Source of the DNA: Ignavibacteriales bacterium
GTDB lineage: Bacteria > Bacteroidota > Ignavibacteria > Ignavibacteriales > Ignavibacteriaceae
NCBI GenBank assembly: GCA_016714125.1
Contig: JADJNX010000001.1
Span: forward strand, 496,001-560,000
Direction of reading: 5' to 3'
Length of the DNA: 64,000 nucleotides
Part shown: piece after piece, positions 38,048-47,965 of the stretch
Position numbering within the stretch: position 1 is the first letter of the stretch
How the letters are laid out: every line of letters begins with the position of its first letter
The notes under the pieces: model-generated
Database searches by the model: none
What the model was told of the DNA's origin: nothing
The model's input: only the letters and a program-made list of their open reading frames with translations
Made by a program: the position numbers and the translations under genes

Positions 38048-38145
38048 TTTTGACTATTGAAAGTTACTAAATTGAATGGATAAAAGAAAACAATAAATTT
38101 AAAATATCAGGCGGGGGACACTTCTATCGTGCTAATACCAAAATA

Positions 38146-38919
38146 TCAGGTGGGAAACTTCTCATCGTAGAGTTTTCGAAGTGCCTGAACATCTTCCCAG
38201 GTATCTCTTTTCCAGTTGGGATTGCGCAGAAGTGCTGCAGGGTGGAATGTAGCCATCACTTTTGCACCATAAAGGTCATATACATTTTTTCTGAAACTTC
38301 CCAGAGTTCCTTTTTTCTCAAGTAATGCCTGGACAGCAGTGGAACCCAAACAGAGGATGAATGACGGTTTAATGAGTTCAATTTGCCTTATCAGATAGGG
38401 TCTGCACGATTCTATCTCATTTTCAAACGGGGTTCGATTTGCAGGAGGACGGCATTTTACAATATTTGCAATAAATACTTCATCTCTTGAGAATTTTATC
38501 GCTTTTAGTATATCGGTTAAAAGTTGTCCCGCTCTGCCAACAAATGGTTTACCATGAATATCCTCATCGGCTCCCGGTCCTTCCCCAATCACCATTAGTC
38601 TGGCTTCAGGATTTCCCTCTCCAAATACAAAATTTTTCCTTGTGGGACCCAAAGGACATTTTAGACAATTACTGATTTTTTCACGCAGATCGGGAATAGA
38701 TACGGCTGAATCGATAACTGCTTTTGTTGGAGATGATGAAATTGAGGCGACATTACGATGTGGGGCAGTGGGAGCAGCCGTTGGCAAACTACCCAAACCG
38801 GCCTGTTTTTTTACACTTTGATCTTCAAATTTTGGAATTTGAAGTTCAGCGTAGAGTTCGTCCCCAAACATCTCTTTTTGAAGTTCAAGTGCTTTTAGAA
38901 CTTCTTCTTTAACCTTCAA
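38146..38919 (-). CDS. Type 4/5-like uracil-DNA glycosylase (Fe-S)
   Basis: A 257-aa protein whose C-terminal 180 residues are a family 4 UDG: SNCLKCPLG (two cluster cysteines), VIGEGPGADEDIHGKPFVGRAGQLL (active-site motif A), NIVKCRPPANRTP and ESCRPYL (the other two cysteines), and TFHPAALLRNP (motif B). It removes uracil from DNA. The first 75 residues are a variable linker with a helical start. The start is TTG 38919, overlapping the coaBC stop (TTGA). It is the last gene of the housekeeping operon. Confidence 0.92.
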   Translation of the reverse strand: MKVKEEVLKALELQKEMFGDELYAELQIPKFEDQSVKKQAGLGSLPTAAPTAPHRNVASISSSPTKAVIDSAVSIPDLREKISNCLKCPLGPTRKNFVFGEGNPEARLMVIGEGPGADEDIHGKPFVGRAGQLLTDILKAIKFSRDEVFIANIVKCRPPANRTPFENEIESCRPYLIRQIELIKPSFILCLGSTAVQALLEKKGTLGSFRKNVYDLYGAKVMATFHPAALLRNPNWKRDTWEDVQALRKLYDEKFPT

Positions 38920-40134
38920 ATCTCTCCCGCAATAGCATCAAGAATGAGGTGTGCGATCTCTTTTTTTGATTGAAGAGGATATCGGTTTGATGAGCCGTCC
39001 TGCTTGAGAATTGTAACAGAATTTGTATCAAACTCAAACCCGCTTCCCTCGTCTTTTAACGAGTTAAGCACAATAACATCCAATCCTTTTCGTTCAAGCT
39101 TTGAGAAGGCATTAACCATCTCGTTATCTGTTTCGAGAGCAAAACCCACTACATAACCAAATTTTCCGCTTATTGACGCAAGGATGTCTTCTGTCTCTTT
39201 TAACTCAATTGAACTGATTCCACCGGTCTCTTTTTTAATCTTTTTATCCGAAATGGTAGAAGGAGTAAAGTCTGCAACAGCAGCCGACATAATGAGAGTA
39301 TTTTCTTTTGAAACCAATCCCTGAACAGCCTTAGCCATTTCAGCGGCACTTCGTATACTTATTTTTTTGATCTCGGGATAGATATATTCATGAGAGGGTC
39401 CTGAAATGAGTGTAACATCTGCACCCCTCTGAAAAGCTGCATTTGCTATCTGGTAACCCATTTTTCCTGATGAACGGTTTCCTAAAAAACCGCACAGGAT
39501 CGATATCCTCATAAGTTGGACCGGCAGTAACAACAAGTTTTTTGCCGGTTAAATCTTTTTTCCTGCCACTGACTACTGTATAGATAGCATCGATAATTTT
39601 TTGATTCTCAGGGAACCTGCCAATACCTGTTAAACCACTCGCCAGTTCGCCATGCTCAGCTTCAACAATAAAGACACCTCTTGCTTCCAGAGCCTTGATA
39701 TTGGACTGTGTAATTTCATACTCATACATATCATGGTCTGCAGCGGGACAGAGTATTAACGGGGATCTACGGGCTGTAATCAGGGTTGTTAAAGCATTAT
39801 CTGCAAATCCTGCATTGATTTTTGCAAGTGTATTTACGGAACAGGGTGCCACAATCATTAAATCAGCCCAGATGCCGTACTCGATATGCCACGGATCAAC
39901 TTCCACATTGCCATCGAGATCATCGGGAAATATATTTCTGATAACACGGTTTTTAGAGAGTGTGGATAGTGTAAGTGGGGATACAAACGCAGAAGCCGAA
40001 GGTGTGATTACTACACGCACTTCGGCTCCAAGTTTAATAATGTCGCGAACTAAATTACACGATTTATAAGCTGCTATACATCCGGTAACACCAAGAATAA
40101 TTTTTTTACCTGAAAGGAAACCGGATTGGGACAT
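38916..40134 (-). CDS. coaBC: CoaBC: phosphopantothenoylcysteine synthetase/decarboxylase, frameshift
   Basis: CoaC half (about 1-185): flavoprotein with GKKIILGVTGCIAAYKS, the active-site His in DPWHIEYG, and MIVAPCSVNTLAKI. CoaB half (about 186-405): LVVTAGPTYEDIDPVRFLGNRSSGKMG, SAAVADFTPS and a lysine-rich KKIKKETGG loop. It makes 4'-phosphopantetheine from phosphopantothenate, cysteine and CTP for coenzyme A. The frame breaks within RF(L/F)GNRSSGKMG at the A6 run 39484-39489, where one base is extra. As the pathway is essential, the break is probably a sequence error. Confidence 0.92.
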
Positions 40135-40140
40135 GGCATT

Positions 40141-40434
40141 TTAGTCCCTGTCTCTGTACTCAGATTTTATTTTTCCATCAAGGAGTTGTGCCAACGCCTG
40201 AAGATGTGGTTTGTCTCTTTTTTCGAATTCAAGAGATATTCTGCTCTGATCAGGATTATCCAGATCTTCACCATCGTCCGAGGTATTCTCAGGAAGACTG
40301 TCGAGCATCCCTCTAAATTCTATTCTCTGTGCATCGTTTATTATTCGTGCACGTCTTGCAGCTATCACAATCGCTTCATATACATTAGCAGCGTTTTTAT
40401 CGATCTCTCTCAGATCTACAGGGGTTATTCCCAT
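40141..40434 (-). CDS. rpoZ: RNA polymerase omega subunit
   Basis: A 97-aa protein with the omega pattern IDKNAANVYEAIVIAARRARIIND followed by an acidic linker and a short helical tail. Omega stabilises beta' in RNA polymerase. It lies between gmk and coaBC in the conserved order gmk-rpoZ-coaBC, overlaps the gmk stop as TAATG and is six bases from coaBC. Confidence 0.88.
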   Translation of the reverse strand: MGITPVDLREIDKNAANVYEAIVIAARRARIINDAQRIEFRGMLDSLPENTSDDGEDLDNPDQSRISLEFEKRDKPHLQALAQLLDGKIKSEYRDRD

Positions 40435-41020
40435 TATAGGTTGCCTCCAAAGGTTTTGGGTTTGCTTATTAACAATAATACTTCATTAACACATGCGTCA
40501 AGATCATTGTTAATGACGCAGTGATCAAATTTGTCACTAAAGGAAAACTCAAGTTCTGCTCGAGCGATCCTTCTTTTCAATTCTTCCGGCTTTTCCGTAT
40601 TCCGCCCCGTTAGCCTCGCGATCAATTCTTCAATACTGGGCGGTTGTAAAAAAATTAATACTGATTGTGGAAACTGTTTTTTGATGTTAAGGGCTCCTTT
40701 TACATCAATCTCCAAAATCACATCTTCCCCTTTAACAATTGTATCAACGAGTTCTGACTTGAGTGTCCCGTATAAATTACCAAACACTTCTTCCCACTCA
40801 ACAAATTCCTCGTCATCAACTTTTTCATGAATTCAGTTTTGCTCATGAAATGATAATCTTTTCCGCTAATCTCTGCCCCTCTCGGGTTACGGGTTGCGGC
40901 AGAAATTGAAAACCGGATCTCCGGATGAATCTCTTTAATCTTTTTGATTACTGTGGTTTTACCCGTTCCGCTCGGAGCAGAAACCACATAAATTTTCCCT
41001 TCAGGAGCCACATTATTCAA
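40434..41020 (-). CDS. gmk: Guanylate kinase, frameshift
   Basis: P-loop SAPSGTGKTTVIKKI at the N-terminus, then SISAATRNPRGAEISGKDYHFMSK (GMP-binding) and, in the second open part, EIDVKGALNIKKQFPQSVLIFLQPPS and the R-x-x-R lid. The frame breaks at the T5 run 40821-40825; adding one base restores KKVDDEEFVEWEEVFGNLYGTLKS, matching the family (E-x-x-E-x-x-x-x-YGT). Repaired length is about 195 aa. It phosphorylates GMP to GDP. I chose TTG 41020 just before the P-loop; a GTG at 41059 would overlap the yicC gene by 47 bases. Confidence 0.92.
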
Positions 41021-41888
41021 TGTTTTGAACCTGCTCCCTGATCCGTTCAATCTCATCACGGATCAATACAGATCTGTGGATTGCCTCTGTAGATAGTGAC
41101 TTTGAAGCAAGTGTGTTTGCCTCTCTGTGCATCTCCTGACAGATAAAGTTCAATTTCTTCCCGGCTTCATTTTCTTTTTCGATCGTCTCAAGAAAAAATT
41201 TGAGATGACTTCTTAATCTTACACATTCTTCTGTGATGTCAGATTTATCTGCAAGCATCGCAATTTCATATTCGATCCTCTCGGGATTAATATTATTATT
41301 CCCCGTTATTTCGATTACCCTCTTCTTAAGTTCTTCATAATATTCCTTCACACGGCCGCTGTAATCTTCCTCTATCCCCGATAATGCATCCTCGATCAAA
41401 TGAACCCTTTGGCTTAGATCATTTGCAAGTTCACCACCTTCGGCTTCACGCATCTGATTTAGTTGTTTTACCGCTTCAACAATCACTTGTTTTAAGTGGT
41501 CGAAGTGCTCGCTGTCCAACTCATCCAGTTCAGGGGTAAAAATATCCCTGAAATTTATGATATGTTCGAGCCTTGGTTCACCGGTAATCCCATAATTGGT
41601 CTTTATTTTTGCAAAGATTCCAAGCAACTCATTGAGTTTTGACTCATTGAGGAAAAATGTTTCGTTTTCGTTCTCTTCAGGTCTAACAGACAGACTGATA
41701 AAAATTTTACCACGTCTTATCAGGTTCTTGAGGGCTTCCCTGATCTCGTATTCTTTGTTCTGTAGTGAGGATGGGAGTTTGATGGTTATTTCTAAATAGC
41801 GGCTGTTTAAGCTCTTTACCTCGGATTCAAAGGCATAACCCCTAAATGTGGAAAGCGACTTGCCAAAGCCTGTCATGCTGAGTATCAT
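41013..41888 (-). CDS. YicC/YloC-family endoribonuclease
   Basis: A 291-aa protein with the family start MTGFGKS, SEVKSLNSRYLEITIKLP, a long helical middle and the C-terminal signature KLNFICQEMHREANTLASKS followed by DEIERIREQVQNIE. Characterised members (E. coli YicC, B. subtilis YloC) are RNases acting on structured or small RNAs. Immediately upstream of and overlapping gmk, the usual neighbourhood. Confidence 0.9.
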   Translation of the reverse strand: MILSMTGFGKSLSTFRGYAFESEVKSLNSRYLEITIKLPSSLQNKEYEIREALKNLIRRGKIFISLSVRPEENENETFFLNESKLNELLGIFAKIKTNYGITGEPRLEHIINFRDIFTPELDELDSEHFDHLKQVIVEAVKQLNQMREAEGGELANDLSQRVHLIEDALSGIEEDYSGRVKEYYEELKKRVIEITGNNNINPERIEYEIAMLADKSDITEECVRLRSHLKFFLETIEKENEAGKKLNFICQEMHREANTLASKSLSTEAIHRSVLIRDEIERIREQVQNIE

Positions 41889-41952
41889 AAAATCCGAATT
41901 TTAAATTTCTAAATATACGGAAATAGAGCGAGCTAATCAATCCATAAATAAA

Positions 41953-43958
41953 TCAGAACGCTTCGCCAATTCCAAAGTGAAACTGCATCAGATCAAAAAA
42001 CCTCCTCTGAGGGATAGGTGTTCTGTCGTATGGATCATAAATCTTAAATCCAAAATCAAGTCTGAAAGCTGCAATTTGGGTGTAGAATCGAAAACCAAAA
42101 CCGGCTGCCACTGCCACTTCACTGATTTTCATATTCGAAATTTCTTTCCAGGTGTTTCCCCAGTCAACAAAAGCAGCGGCACCGAGAAGATCACCAAATC
42201 TTTTTCTAATTTCGAAAGAACCTTCAACCACTATTCGACCCCCGGGAAGGTTGTTTTCTCCGAGGATTTCTGCTGATACTTTTTGAGGAGGAAAAGCTCG
42301 AGATGGCCACCCTCTCACAGAATTACTCCCGCCGACAAAAAACTCTTTGATGTAAGGTACGGTGGTTTTGTCCCCCGACAATGTTGGGAGATAACCGCCT
42401 GAATATTTCATTGCGAACACAAAATCATTAACAGAATTCAGAGGGAAATAGTAACTCGCGGTTGCCTGAGTTTTGAGAAACAACAGTGACAAATATTCTC
42501 CGGTGAACGCTTTTGAAAAAAGATAAGGTAAAAGATTCCCTTCCTCAAGATAGAGACTATAACTACTCCCTTCGGTTGGAAATATCACATCATCTACATG
42601 AGTCGAAACCAATGATCCTCCAAATCCGGCAGAGACAAGGCTGATAGAAAACTTGTCTTGTCCTTGATTCAAGAGAGTAAGAGTGTTATACTCAAGCGCA
42701 TAAAAAGGTTCATACTATTAAAAAAGGTATACTTAGGCAACTCAAACTCAAAGTTGATCTTACTTTTGTAACTTGTAACCTGTAGAAACTTAATTTTTGC
42801 CAGTAAAGCAGAAAGTTCAAGACTGGCAAATATAGGCTGTCCTAAAAAATAAGGCTGTTCAACTCTTGCCTTTAATTCAATTGTCCCGCTCGTAACTGTA
42901 TCCGTATTTGTAACAAGACTCAACATTCGCTTAAAATTTAACGAAAGTACATCCTGATAATATATTTGAGCTTTAGACGTGAATCTCCTTGCCCCTCCCA
43001 AGAAATTTTTCCTGTTATACTCAAGTCCCACACCAAAATTGAAAGCGTTCTGAATGTTGTTCATTATCAACTCGGGGTTGAGATCATTCATCATTGAGAT
43101 GTTTCCCTCAAGGTTCACAGGAACCAAAGAATCTCTTAATCCTTCAATTCCCGGATATATTCTGACATAACTGAACAATCCGGTCCGGTATAACCTCACC
43201 TGTGCCTGTGTCAGCTTTGAGATATCAAAAATATCTCCATCATTTATACCAGTAAGATCACGGAGCATAACTTCACTCACATCATCTTTACCGGGCCCCC
43301 CCATGGTGACCTCCACTGAATCGATATAATATTTCTTTCCAAGTGAAAAATAGATGTCAACAAGTGCCCGGTCTATCAAAGTATCCTTGACGACGAGAGT
43401 ACTGTCGTAATTGGAAAGCAGATAGCCCTGCGATTTTAAATAGAAGAGTACATCGTTTATCGAACTGAGAACTTTCGCCTGAGAATATGCCTGACCCTCT
43501 CTGATGGTTACTCGCTCATTAATCTCCCAATAATTGTACGCGGGAAATTTTTCAAGTCCGTTTAATTTTATTTTTCCGAATATCGCTTGGGGACCTTCAT
43601 TTATTAGATAAGTAAGATCGGCGACTTTGTCGAGGGAGTCGAGTGAATAGTAATATTCAACCGTTGCCTTAAAAAATCCATTGGCATTATAAATAGCCTG
43701 GATACTTTCAAGATCCGTCTGAACAAGTAGAAAATCGATATATTCGGGAGGAGCACCTAAAGATGTGTATTTATTTATAAACTGATAAAACCCGTTGGGA
43801 GTCTCTTTCGATCGTAATACTCCTAATATTGCTTGGTCGGGGATGCTGTTATTCCCGTCGAAATTAATACTCGACAGTTCAAACCTCATCTCCTCCTGTG
43901 CATTCAAAGAGGTAATTACGATAATCAGAAAGAATACCGATCTTATCAGTAATTTCAA
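41953..43958 (-). CDS. BamA/TamA-family outer membrane protein (Omp85), frameshift
   Basis: Signal peptide (LIRSVFFLIIVITSLNAQ), POTRA-like domains (about 20-280, e.g. FGKIKLNGLEKFPAYNYWEINERV, YYIDSVEVTMGG) and a C-terminal 16-strand barrel with the Omp85 motif FVGGSNSVRGW and final strand LMQFHFGIGEAF. It inserts or secretes outer-membrane proteins. The frame breaks at the A5 run 42702-42706; one added base gives MNLFYALEYNTLTLLNQGQDK and about 668 aa. It could be the main BamA or a TamA-like paralogue; the position after frr does not settle this. Confidence 0.82.
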
Positions 43959-43986
43959 TAAATCTCCGGGGAAGATTTTGCCTGGG

Positions 43987-44541
43987 CTAAACTTCCATTA
44001 TTTCTTTTTCTTTGTGAACCAGTATCAGATCGATCTCGGTGATATGTTCATTAGTAGCCTTCTGAACTTTTGCCTCCGCTTCTTTCAACAGATCTTCGGA
44101 AATTTTTTCATCTTTCTGTTTTCTCTTCAGATGGTCGTTTGCATCACGACGGATATTCCGAATGGCGATTTTTGCTTCCTCACCAAACTTCTTGACAAGT
44201 TTAACGAACTCTTTCCTTCTTTCTTCTGTAAGAGGAGGAATTGGTACTTTAATGTTTGTGCCGTCGTTCTGAGGATTTAACCCAAGATCCGCTTGCAAGA
44301 TGGCTTTATCAATTGCATTGATAGAAGTTCTATCCCATGGTGAGATGGAGAGTGTGTGTGAATCAAGGACGCTCACATTAGCCATCTGTTTTAATGGCGT
44401 GGGTGTGCCATAATAATCAACCTTAATTCCATCCAAAATTGCTGTGGTTGCTTTTCCGGTACGGACCTTCGCCAGTTCATGTCGAAATGCCTCAATGGAT
44501 TTGTTCATTTTGGCAATAGCTTCTTTTATAATTGGTTCCAT
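43987..44541 (-). CDS. frr: Ribosome recycling factor
   Basis: A 184-aa all-helical/beta protein with family signatures LAKVRTGKATTAILDGIKVDYYGTPTPLKQMANVSV, IKVPIPPLTEERRKEFVKL and ..AKIAIRNIRRDAND. With EF-G it splits the post-termination ribosome. Follows pyrH in the classic rpsB-tsf-pyrH-frr order with a 40-base gap. Confidence 0.95.
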   Translation of the reverse strand: MEPIIKEAIAKMNKSIEAFRHELAKVRTGKATTAILDGIKVDYYGTPTPLKQMANVSVLDSHTLSISPWDRTSINAIDKAILQADLGLNPQNDGTNIKVPIPPLTEERRKEFVKLVKKFGEEAKIAIRNIRRDANDHLKRKQKDEKISEDLLKEAEAKVQKATNEHITEIDLILVHKEKEIMEV

Positions 44542-44581
44542 TTCAAGCCCATCAAAAATTTATTGATTCTGAATCCGAAAT

Positions 44582-45310
44582 TTACTTTTTACCTGTATGA
44601 TTTACAAATGTTCCGATATTTTCTCCCATAACAACCCGTAAAAGATTGCCCGGAACATTCATATTGAATACATAAAGTGGTAAACTGTTCTCCTGGCACA
44701 GACTTATTGCTGTCATATCCATCACACGAAGATTTTTATTCATGACATCGAGGTAGCTTACCCCATCAAACTTAACTGCATCGGGATTTGTTTCAGGGTC
44801 TGAATCGTAAACACCATCAACGCGTGTTCCTTTCATTATCACATCAGCGCCAATTTCTACAGCTCTTAGTGCTGCGGCTGTATCTGTGCTGAAATATGGA
44901 TGACCGGTACCCGCCGAAAAGATAACAACACGACCCTTTTCAAGGTGGCGGATTGCACGCCGTCTGATGTAAGGTTCAGCTATTTCATCCATTTTGATAG
45001 CAGACATTAATCTGGAAAATACCCCGGCTTTTTCAATCGCATTTTGAAGTGCCAGCGAGTTTATGGTAGTAGCAAGCATTCCCATTAGATCACCGGTAAC
45101 ACGGTCGATTCCCTGCCCCTCGGCAGCCAGACCCCGAAAAATGTTGCCTCCACCGATAACAATTCCAATCTGAACACCAATATTATGTATTTTTTTAATT
45201 TCTTCTGCAAAAAATTTAAGCATCTCGGGATCGATACCAAAACCTTTTTCTCCCATAAGCGATTCACCACTAAGTTTCAAAAGAACCTTGCGAAATTTTG
45301 CTGATGACAT
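44582..45310 (-). CDS. pyrH: UMP kinase
   Basis: A 242-aa amino-acid-kinase-fold protein: KVLLKLSGESLMG, GIVIGGGNIFRG, DLMGMLATTINSLALQ, FSAGTGHPYFSTDTAAALRA and MKGTRVDGVYDSDP are all present. It phosphorylates UMP to UDP with ATP and is usually controlled by GTP and UTP. A terminator-like hairpin separates it from tsf upstream. Confidence 0.95.
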   Translation of the reverse strand: MSSAKFRKVLLKLSGESLMGEKGFGIDPEMLKFFAEEIKKIHNIGVQIGIVIGGGNIFRGLAAEGQGIDRVTGDLMGMLATTINSLALQNAIEKAGVFSRLMSAIKMDEIAEPYIRRRAIRHLEKGRVVIFSAGTGHPYFSTDTAAALRAVEIGADVIMKGTRVDGVYDSDPETNPDAVKFDGVSYLDVMNKNLRVMDMTAISLCQENSLPLYVFNMNVPGNLLRVVMGENIGTFVNHTGKK

Positions 45311-45333
45311 CCTAACTATCTCCTAAATCGATA

Positions 45334-45366
45334 TAAAAAAAGGCCTTAAGAAACTTAAGACCTTTT
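45334..45366 (-). terminator. Terminator between tsf and pyrH
   Basis: On the minus strand AAAGGTCTTAAG pairs with CTTAAGGCCTTT (one G-U pair) and is followed by seven T. It would reduce or stop read-through from tsf, so pyrH and the genes after it may need their own promoter or depend on partial read-through. Confidence 0.8.
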
Positions 45367-45384
45367 ACAATTATAGAACATTAA

Positions 45385-46245
45385 CTACTTGGAGCCTTCA
45401 CCTAAATTGAATCTAACAAATGATTCAACTACAAATTTGGTTCCATTCGCTTTGTTAACTTCTTCGAGGTAAGCACCTACTGTTTTTTTGTCTTCACGAA
45501 AGAAAGACTGCTCATAAAGTGCAACTTCTTCGAAATACTTGCCAAGTTTATTTTTTGCAATAAACTCGATTTTGTCTTCCGGCTTGCCTTCTTTTCTGAA
45601 CTGCTCTTTATAAATTTCGAGCTCTTTCTCTATGAGTTCTGCGGGTACTTTTTCTCTACTAATAGAAATTGGACTCATTGCAGCAACCTGTTTGGCAACA
45701 TCCTGAACAGCCTGAGCAACTGCGGGGATTTTCTCTCCGTCAATGTTGTCAAACCTTACAAGTGATCCAAGTCTGTCTCCGTAATGAATGTAATAGTCGA
45801 TAACGCCATTTGCAGTTTCAAGTGATGAAATTCTTGATATTTCAAGCTTTTCACCAATTTTGGCTGTGAGATCATTAAGCATATTGCTGATCTCAGGTGT
45901 GGTATCAATCAATTCCTGCGATGATTTAACTTTCTTTTCGAAAGCGAGATCTGTAACTTTTTTCGAAAACTCTACAAAAGCTTCCGATTTAGCCACAAAA
46001 TCTGTCTCACAGTTTACTTCGACCAAAACACCAAATTTTTTGTTACCAGAAATTTTTGCTGAAACTCTTCCTTCATTAGCGGCTCTGTCAGCACGCTTGG
46101 CGGCCATTGCAGCACCTTTTTTTCTAAGGTAGTCAATCGCCTGATCCATGTCACCCTCTGATTCAACGAGGGCTTTTTTGCAATCAAGAATTCCGGCACC
46201 AGTTCTATTTCTTAATTCATTTACCTGTGCAGCGGTAATATTCAT
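45385..46245 (-). CDS. tsf: Elongation factor Ts
   Basis: A 286-aa protein beginning with the EF-Ts UBA-like domain (VNELRNRTGAGILDCKKALVESEGDMDQAIDYLRKKG) and the core signature GVLVEVNCETDFVAKSEAF. It exchanges GDP for GTP on EF-Tu. Directly follows rpsB (20-base gap) as in most bacteria, and ends in a terminator. Confidence 0.95.
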   Translation of the reverse strand: MNITAAQVNELRNRTGAGILDCKKALVESEGDMDQAIDYLRKKGAAMAAKRADRAANEGRVSAKISGNKKFGVLVEVNCETDFVAKSEAFVEFSKKVTDLAFEKKVKSSQELIDTTPEISNMLNDLTAKIGEKLEISRISSLETANGVIDYYIHYGDRLGSLVRFDNIDGEKIPAVAQAVQDVAKQVAAMSPISISREKVPAELIEKELEIYKEQFRKEGKPEDKIEFIAKNKLGKYFEEVALYEQSFFREDKKTVGAYLEEVNKANGTKFVVESFVRFNLGEGSK

Positions 46246-46265
46246 TATCTATCCAATCCTTATTT

Positions 46266-47033
46266 TTATGCTTTTGTTTCCTGTTCGGTTCTGTCCAGCT
46301 CTTTTCTTACTCTTTCAGTCTCTGCATTTGCCTCAGCTTTTTGTTCTTTTGCTCTGGCATTCCCTTCCTTCACTGATTCAACCATCGTCTTGATTACAAG
46401 TTCAATAGTCTTTACAGCATCATCATTTGCAGGGATTATATAGTCGATAAGATCAGGATCACAGTTAGTATCAACCATTGCAAAAACAGGAATATCCAGT
46501 CTTTTGGCTTCTTTAACTGCAATCGATTCTTTCTTGACATCAACAATGAAAACTGCTCCGGGGAGTTTATTCATCGTTTCAACGCCTTCAAGGATTTTTC
46601 TTAGTTTGTCTTTTTCACGAGTAAGAAAGAGTCTTTCTTTTTTGGTAATTTTTTCAAATGTACCATCAGTCTCTTGTCTCTCTATTTGTTGGAGTCTCTT
46701 TACACTTCTTCTTATTGTAGAGAAGTTTGTGAGCATACCGCCAAGCCACCTTTCGGTAACCCAGTTCATGCCGCAGCTTCTGGCTTCAGTTTCAATAATG
46801 TTCTTAGCCTGCTTCTTTGTGCCAATAAAAAGAACTCTATTTCCCTGATTAACGACTTCACCGAGAGCAACCGCTGCTTCGGTTATCATCTTTTTGGTTT
46901 TGTTTAAATCAATTATATGAATTCCGTTTTTCTCCATAAAGATGTAGGGTTTCATCTTTGGATTCCAACGGCGTGTTAAGTGACCGAAATGCGCTCCCGC
47001 CTCGATCAATTGTGTCAATTCTATATCGTACAT
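46266..47033 (-). CDS. rpsB: 30S ribosomal protein uS2
   Basis: A 255-aa uS2 with IEAGAHFGHLTRRWNPKMKPYIF, NRVLFIGTKKQAKNIIE, WLGGMLTNFSTIRRSVKRL and PVFAMVDTNCDPDLIDYIIPANDDA. The C-terminal 25 residues are a charged coiled tail. AGGAG lies five bases before the ATG. A possible structured leader is upstream. Confidence 0.95.
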   Translation of the reverse strand: MYDIELTQLIEAGAHFGHLTRRWNPKMKPYIFMEKNGIHIIDLNKTKKMITEAAVALGEVVNQGNRVLFIGTKKQAKNIIETEARSCGMNWVTERWLGGMLTNFSTIRRSVKRLQQIERQETDGTFEKITKKERLFLTREKDKLRKILEGVETMNKLPGAVFIVDVKKESIAVKEAKRLDIPVFAMVDTNCDPDLIDYIIPANDDAVKTIELVIKTMVESVKEGNARAKEQKAEANAETERVRKELDRTEQETKA

Positions 47034-47066
47034 CTACACTCCTGTTAAACTTTTTCTTTCATCCAC

Positions 47067-47098
47067 TTTACCTTAAGCCGTTAGGCACAGGCGGTAAA
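47067..47098 (-). promoter_or_regulatory. Possible structured leader upstream of rpsB
   Basis: In the 94-base gap between rpsI and rpsB the minus strand can fold into a nested hairpin: an outer TTTACC/GGTAAA stem enclosing a GCC/GGC stem-loop, ending about 35 bases before the rpsB start. Leaders upstream of rpsB that bind S2 are known in other bacteria; whether this is one is inference from position and shape. Confidence 0.3.
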
Positions 47099-47127
47099 TC
47101 AGAAAGAATGTTAATTGATGAAAAAAA

Positions 47128-47514
47128 TTATCTCTTTGAGAACTGGAATCTTTTACGGGCTTTTGGTCTGCCGTATTTTTTTCTTTCAACCATTCTCGGG
47201 TCTCTTTTCAGATATCCCTCTTGTTTTAGAGGTGATCTGTAATCTTCGTTTTCTGATGTTAGTGCTCTGGATATAGCGAGACGAATTGCCTCAGCCTGTC
47301 CTGCAGAACCACCACCATTAACATTTGCAAAAACATCATAACGACCTTCAAGCTCCAATTTTTCAAATGGGGCGATTACATCGTCCTGCTGTGTCTTCTG
47401 AGCAAAGTAAACCTTCAATTCCCTTCCATTGATGGTAACCTTGCCTTGACCGGGTCTTAGAGCGACACGGGCAACTGCGGTTTTTCTTCTTCCAACAAAC
47501 AATGTGTCTGACAT
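47128..47514 (-). CDS. rpsI: 30S ribosomal protein uS9
   Basis: A 128-aa uS9: FVGRRKTAVARVALRPGQGKVTINGRE at the start, NVNGGGSAGQAEAIRLAISRAL in the middle, and the universal C-terminus YLKRDPRMVERKKYGRPKARKRFQFSKR that reaches the P-site tRNA. Follows rplM by 10 bases, the conserved rplM-rpsI pair. Confidence 0.96.
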   Translation of the reverse strand: MSDTLFVGRRKTAVARVALRPGQGKVTINGRELKVYFAQKTQQDDVIAPFEKLELEGRYDVFANVNGGGSAGQAEAIRLAISRALTSENEDYRSPLKQEGYLKRDPRMVERKKYGRPKARKRFQFSKR

Positions 47515-47524
47515 TAATTCTCCG

Positions 47525-47965
47525 TTATATACTTATTACTTCAGGTTTCTGTGCTGCGTGCGGGTGATCGGCACCACGGTATACCTTTAGATGATGAAAG
47601 ATCTTCTTGCCAAGTCTGGTTTTTGGTAACATTCCGCGAACGGCATGTTCGATCACAAACTCAGGCTTAACCTTGATCATATCGTTATACATTTTTGTCT
47701 TTAATCCACCCGGATAACCACTGTGATGTTTATAGACCTTCAACTCGGCTCTTTTACCGGTGACGACTATTTTATCGGCATTGATTACCACGACAAAATC
47801 TCCGGTGTCAGCATTTGGGCTGTAAACCGGTTTGTTCTTGCCCCGTATGATACTGGCTACTTCGGTGGCTAATCTGCCTAACACTTTACCCGAAGCATCC
47901 ACGACATACCACTTCTTATCTATATCAGCAGTACTGTACCATGGGGTCATTTTTTCTTGTTTCAA
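47525..47965 (-). CDS. rplM: 50S ribosomal protein uL13
   Basis: A uL13 with KKWYVVDASGKVLGRLATEVASIIRGK, DTGDFVVVINADKIVVTGKR, YKHHSGYPGGLK and AVRGMLPKTRLGKKIFHHLKVYRG. The frame is open up to 48037, but the extra 24 residues are not ribosomal in character. A TTG at 47965 has GGAGG (47973-47977) seven bases upstream, giving a 146-aa protein of normal size, so I place the start there. Confidence 0.95.
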   Translation of the reverse strand: MKQEKMTPWYSTADIDKKWYVVDASGKVLGRLATEVASIIRGKNKPVYSPNADTGDFVVVINADKIVVTGKRAELKVYKHHSGYPGGLKTKMYNDMIKVKPEFVIEHAVRGMLPKTRLGKKIFHHLKVYRGADHPHAAQKPEVISI

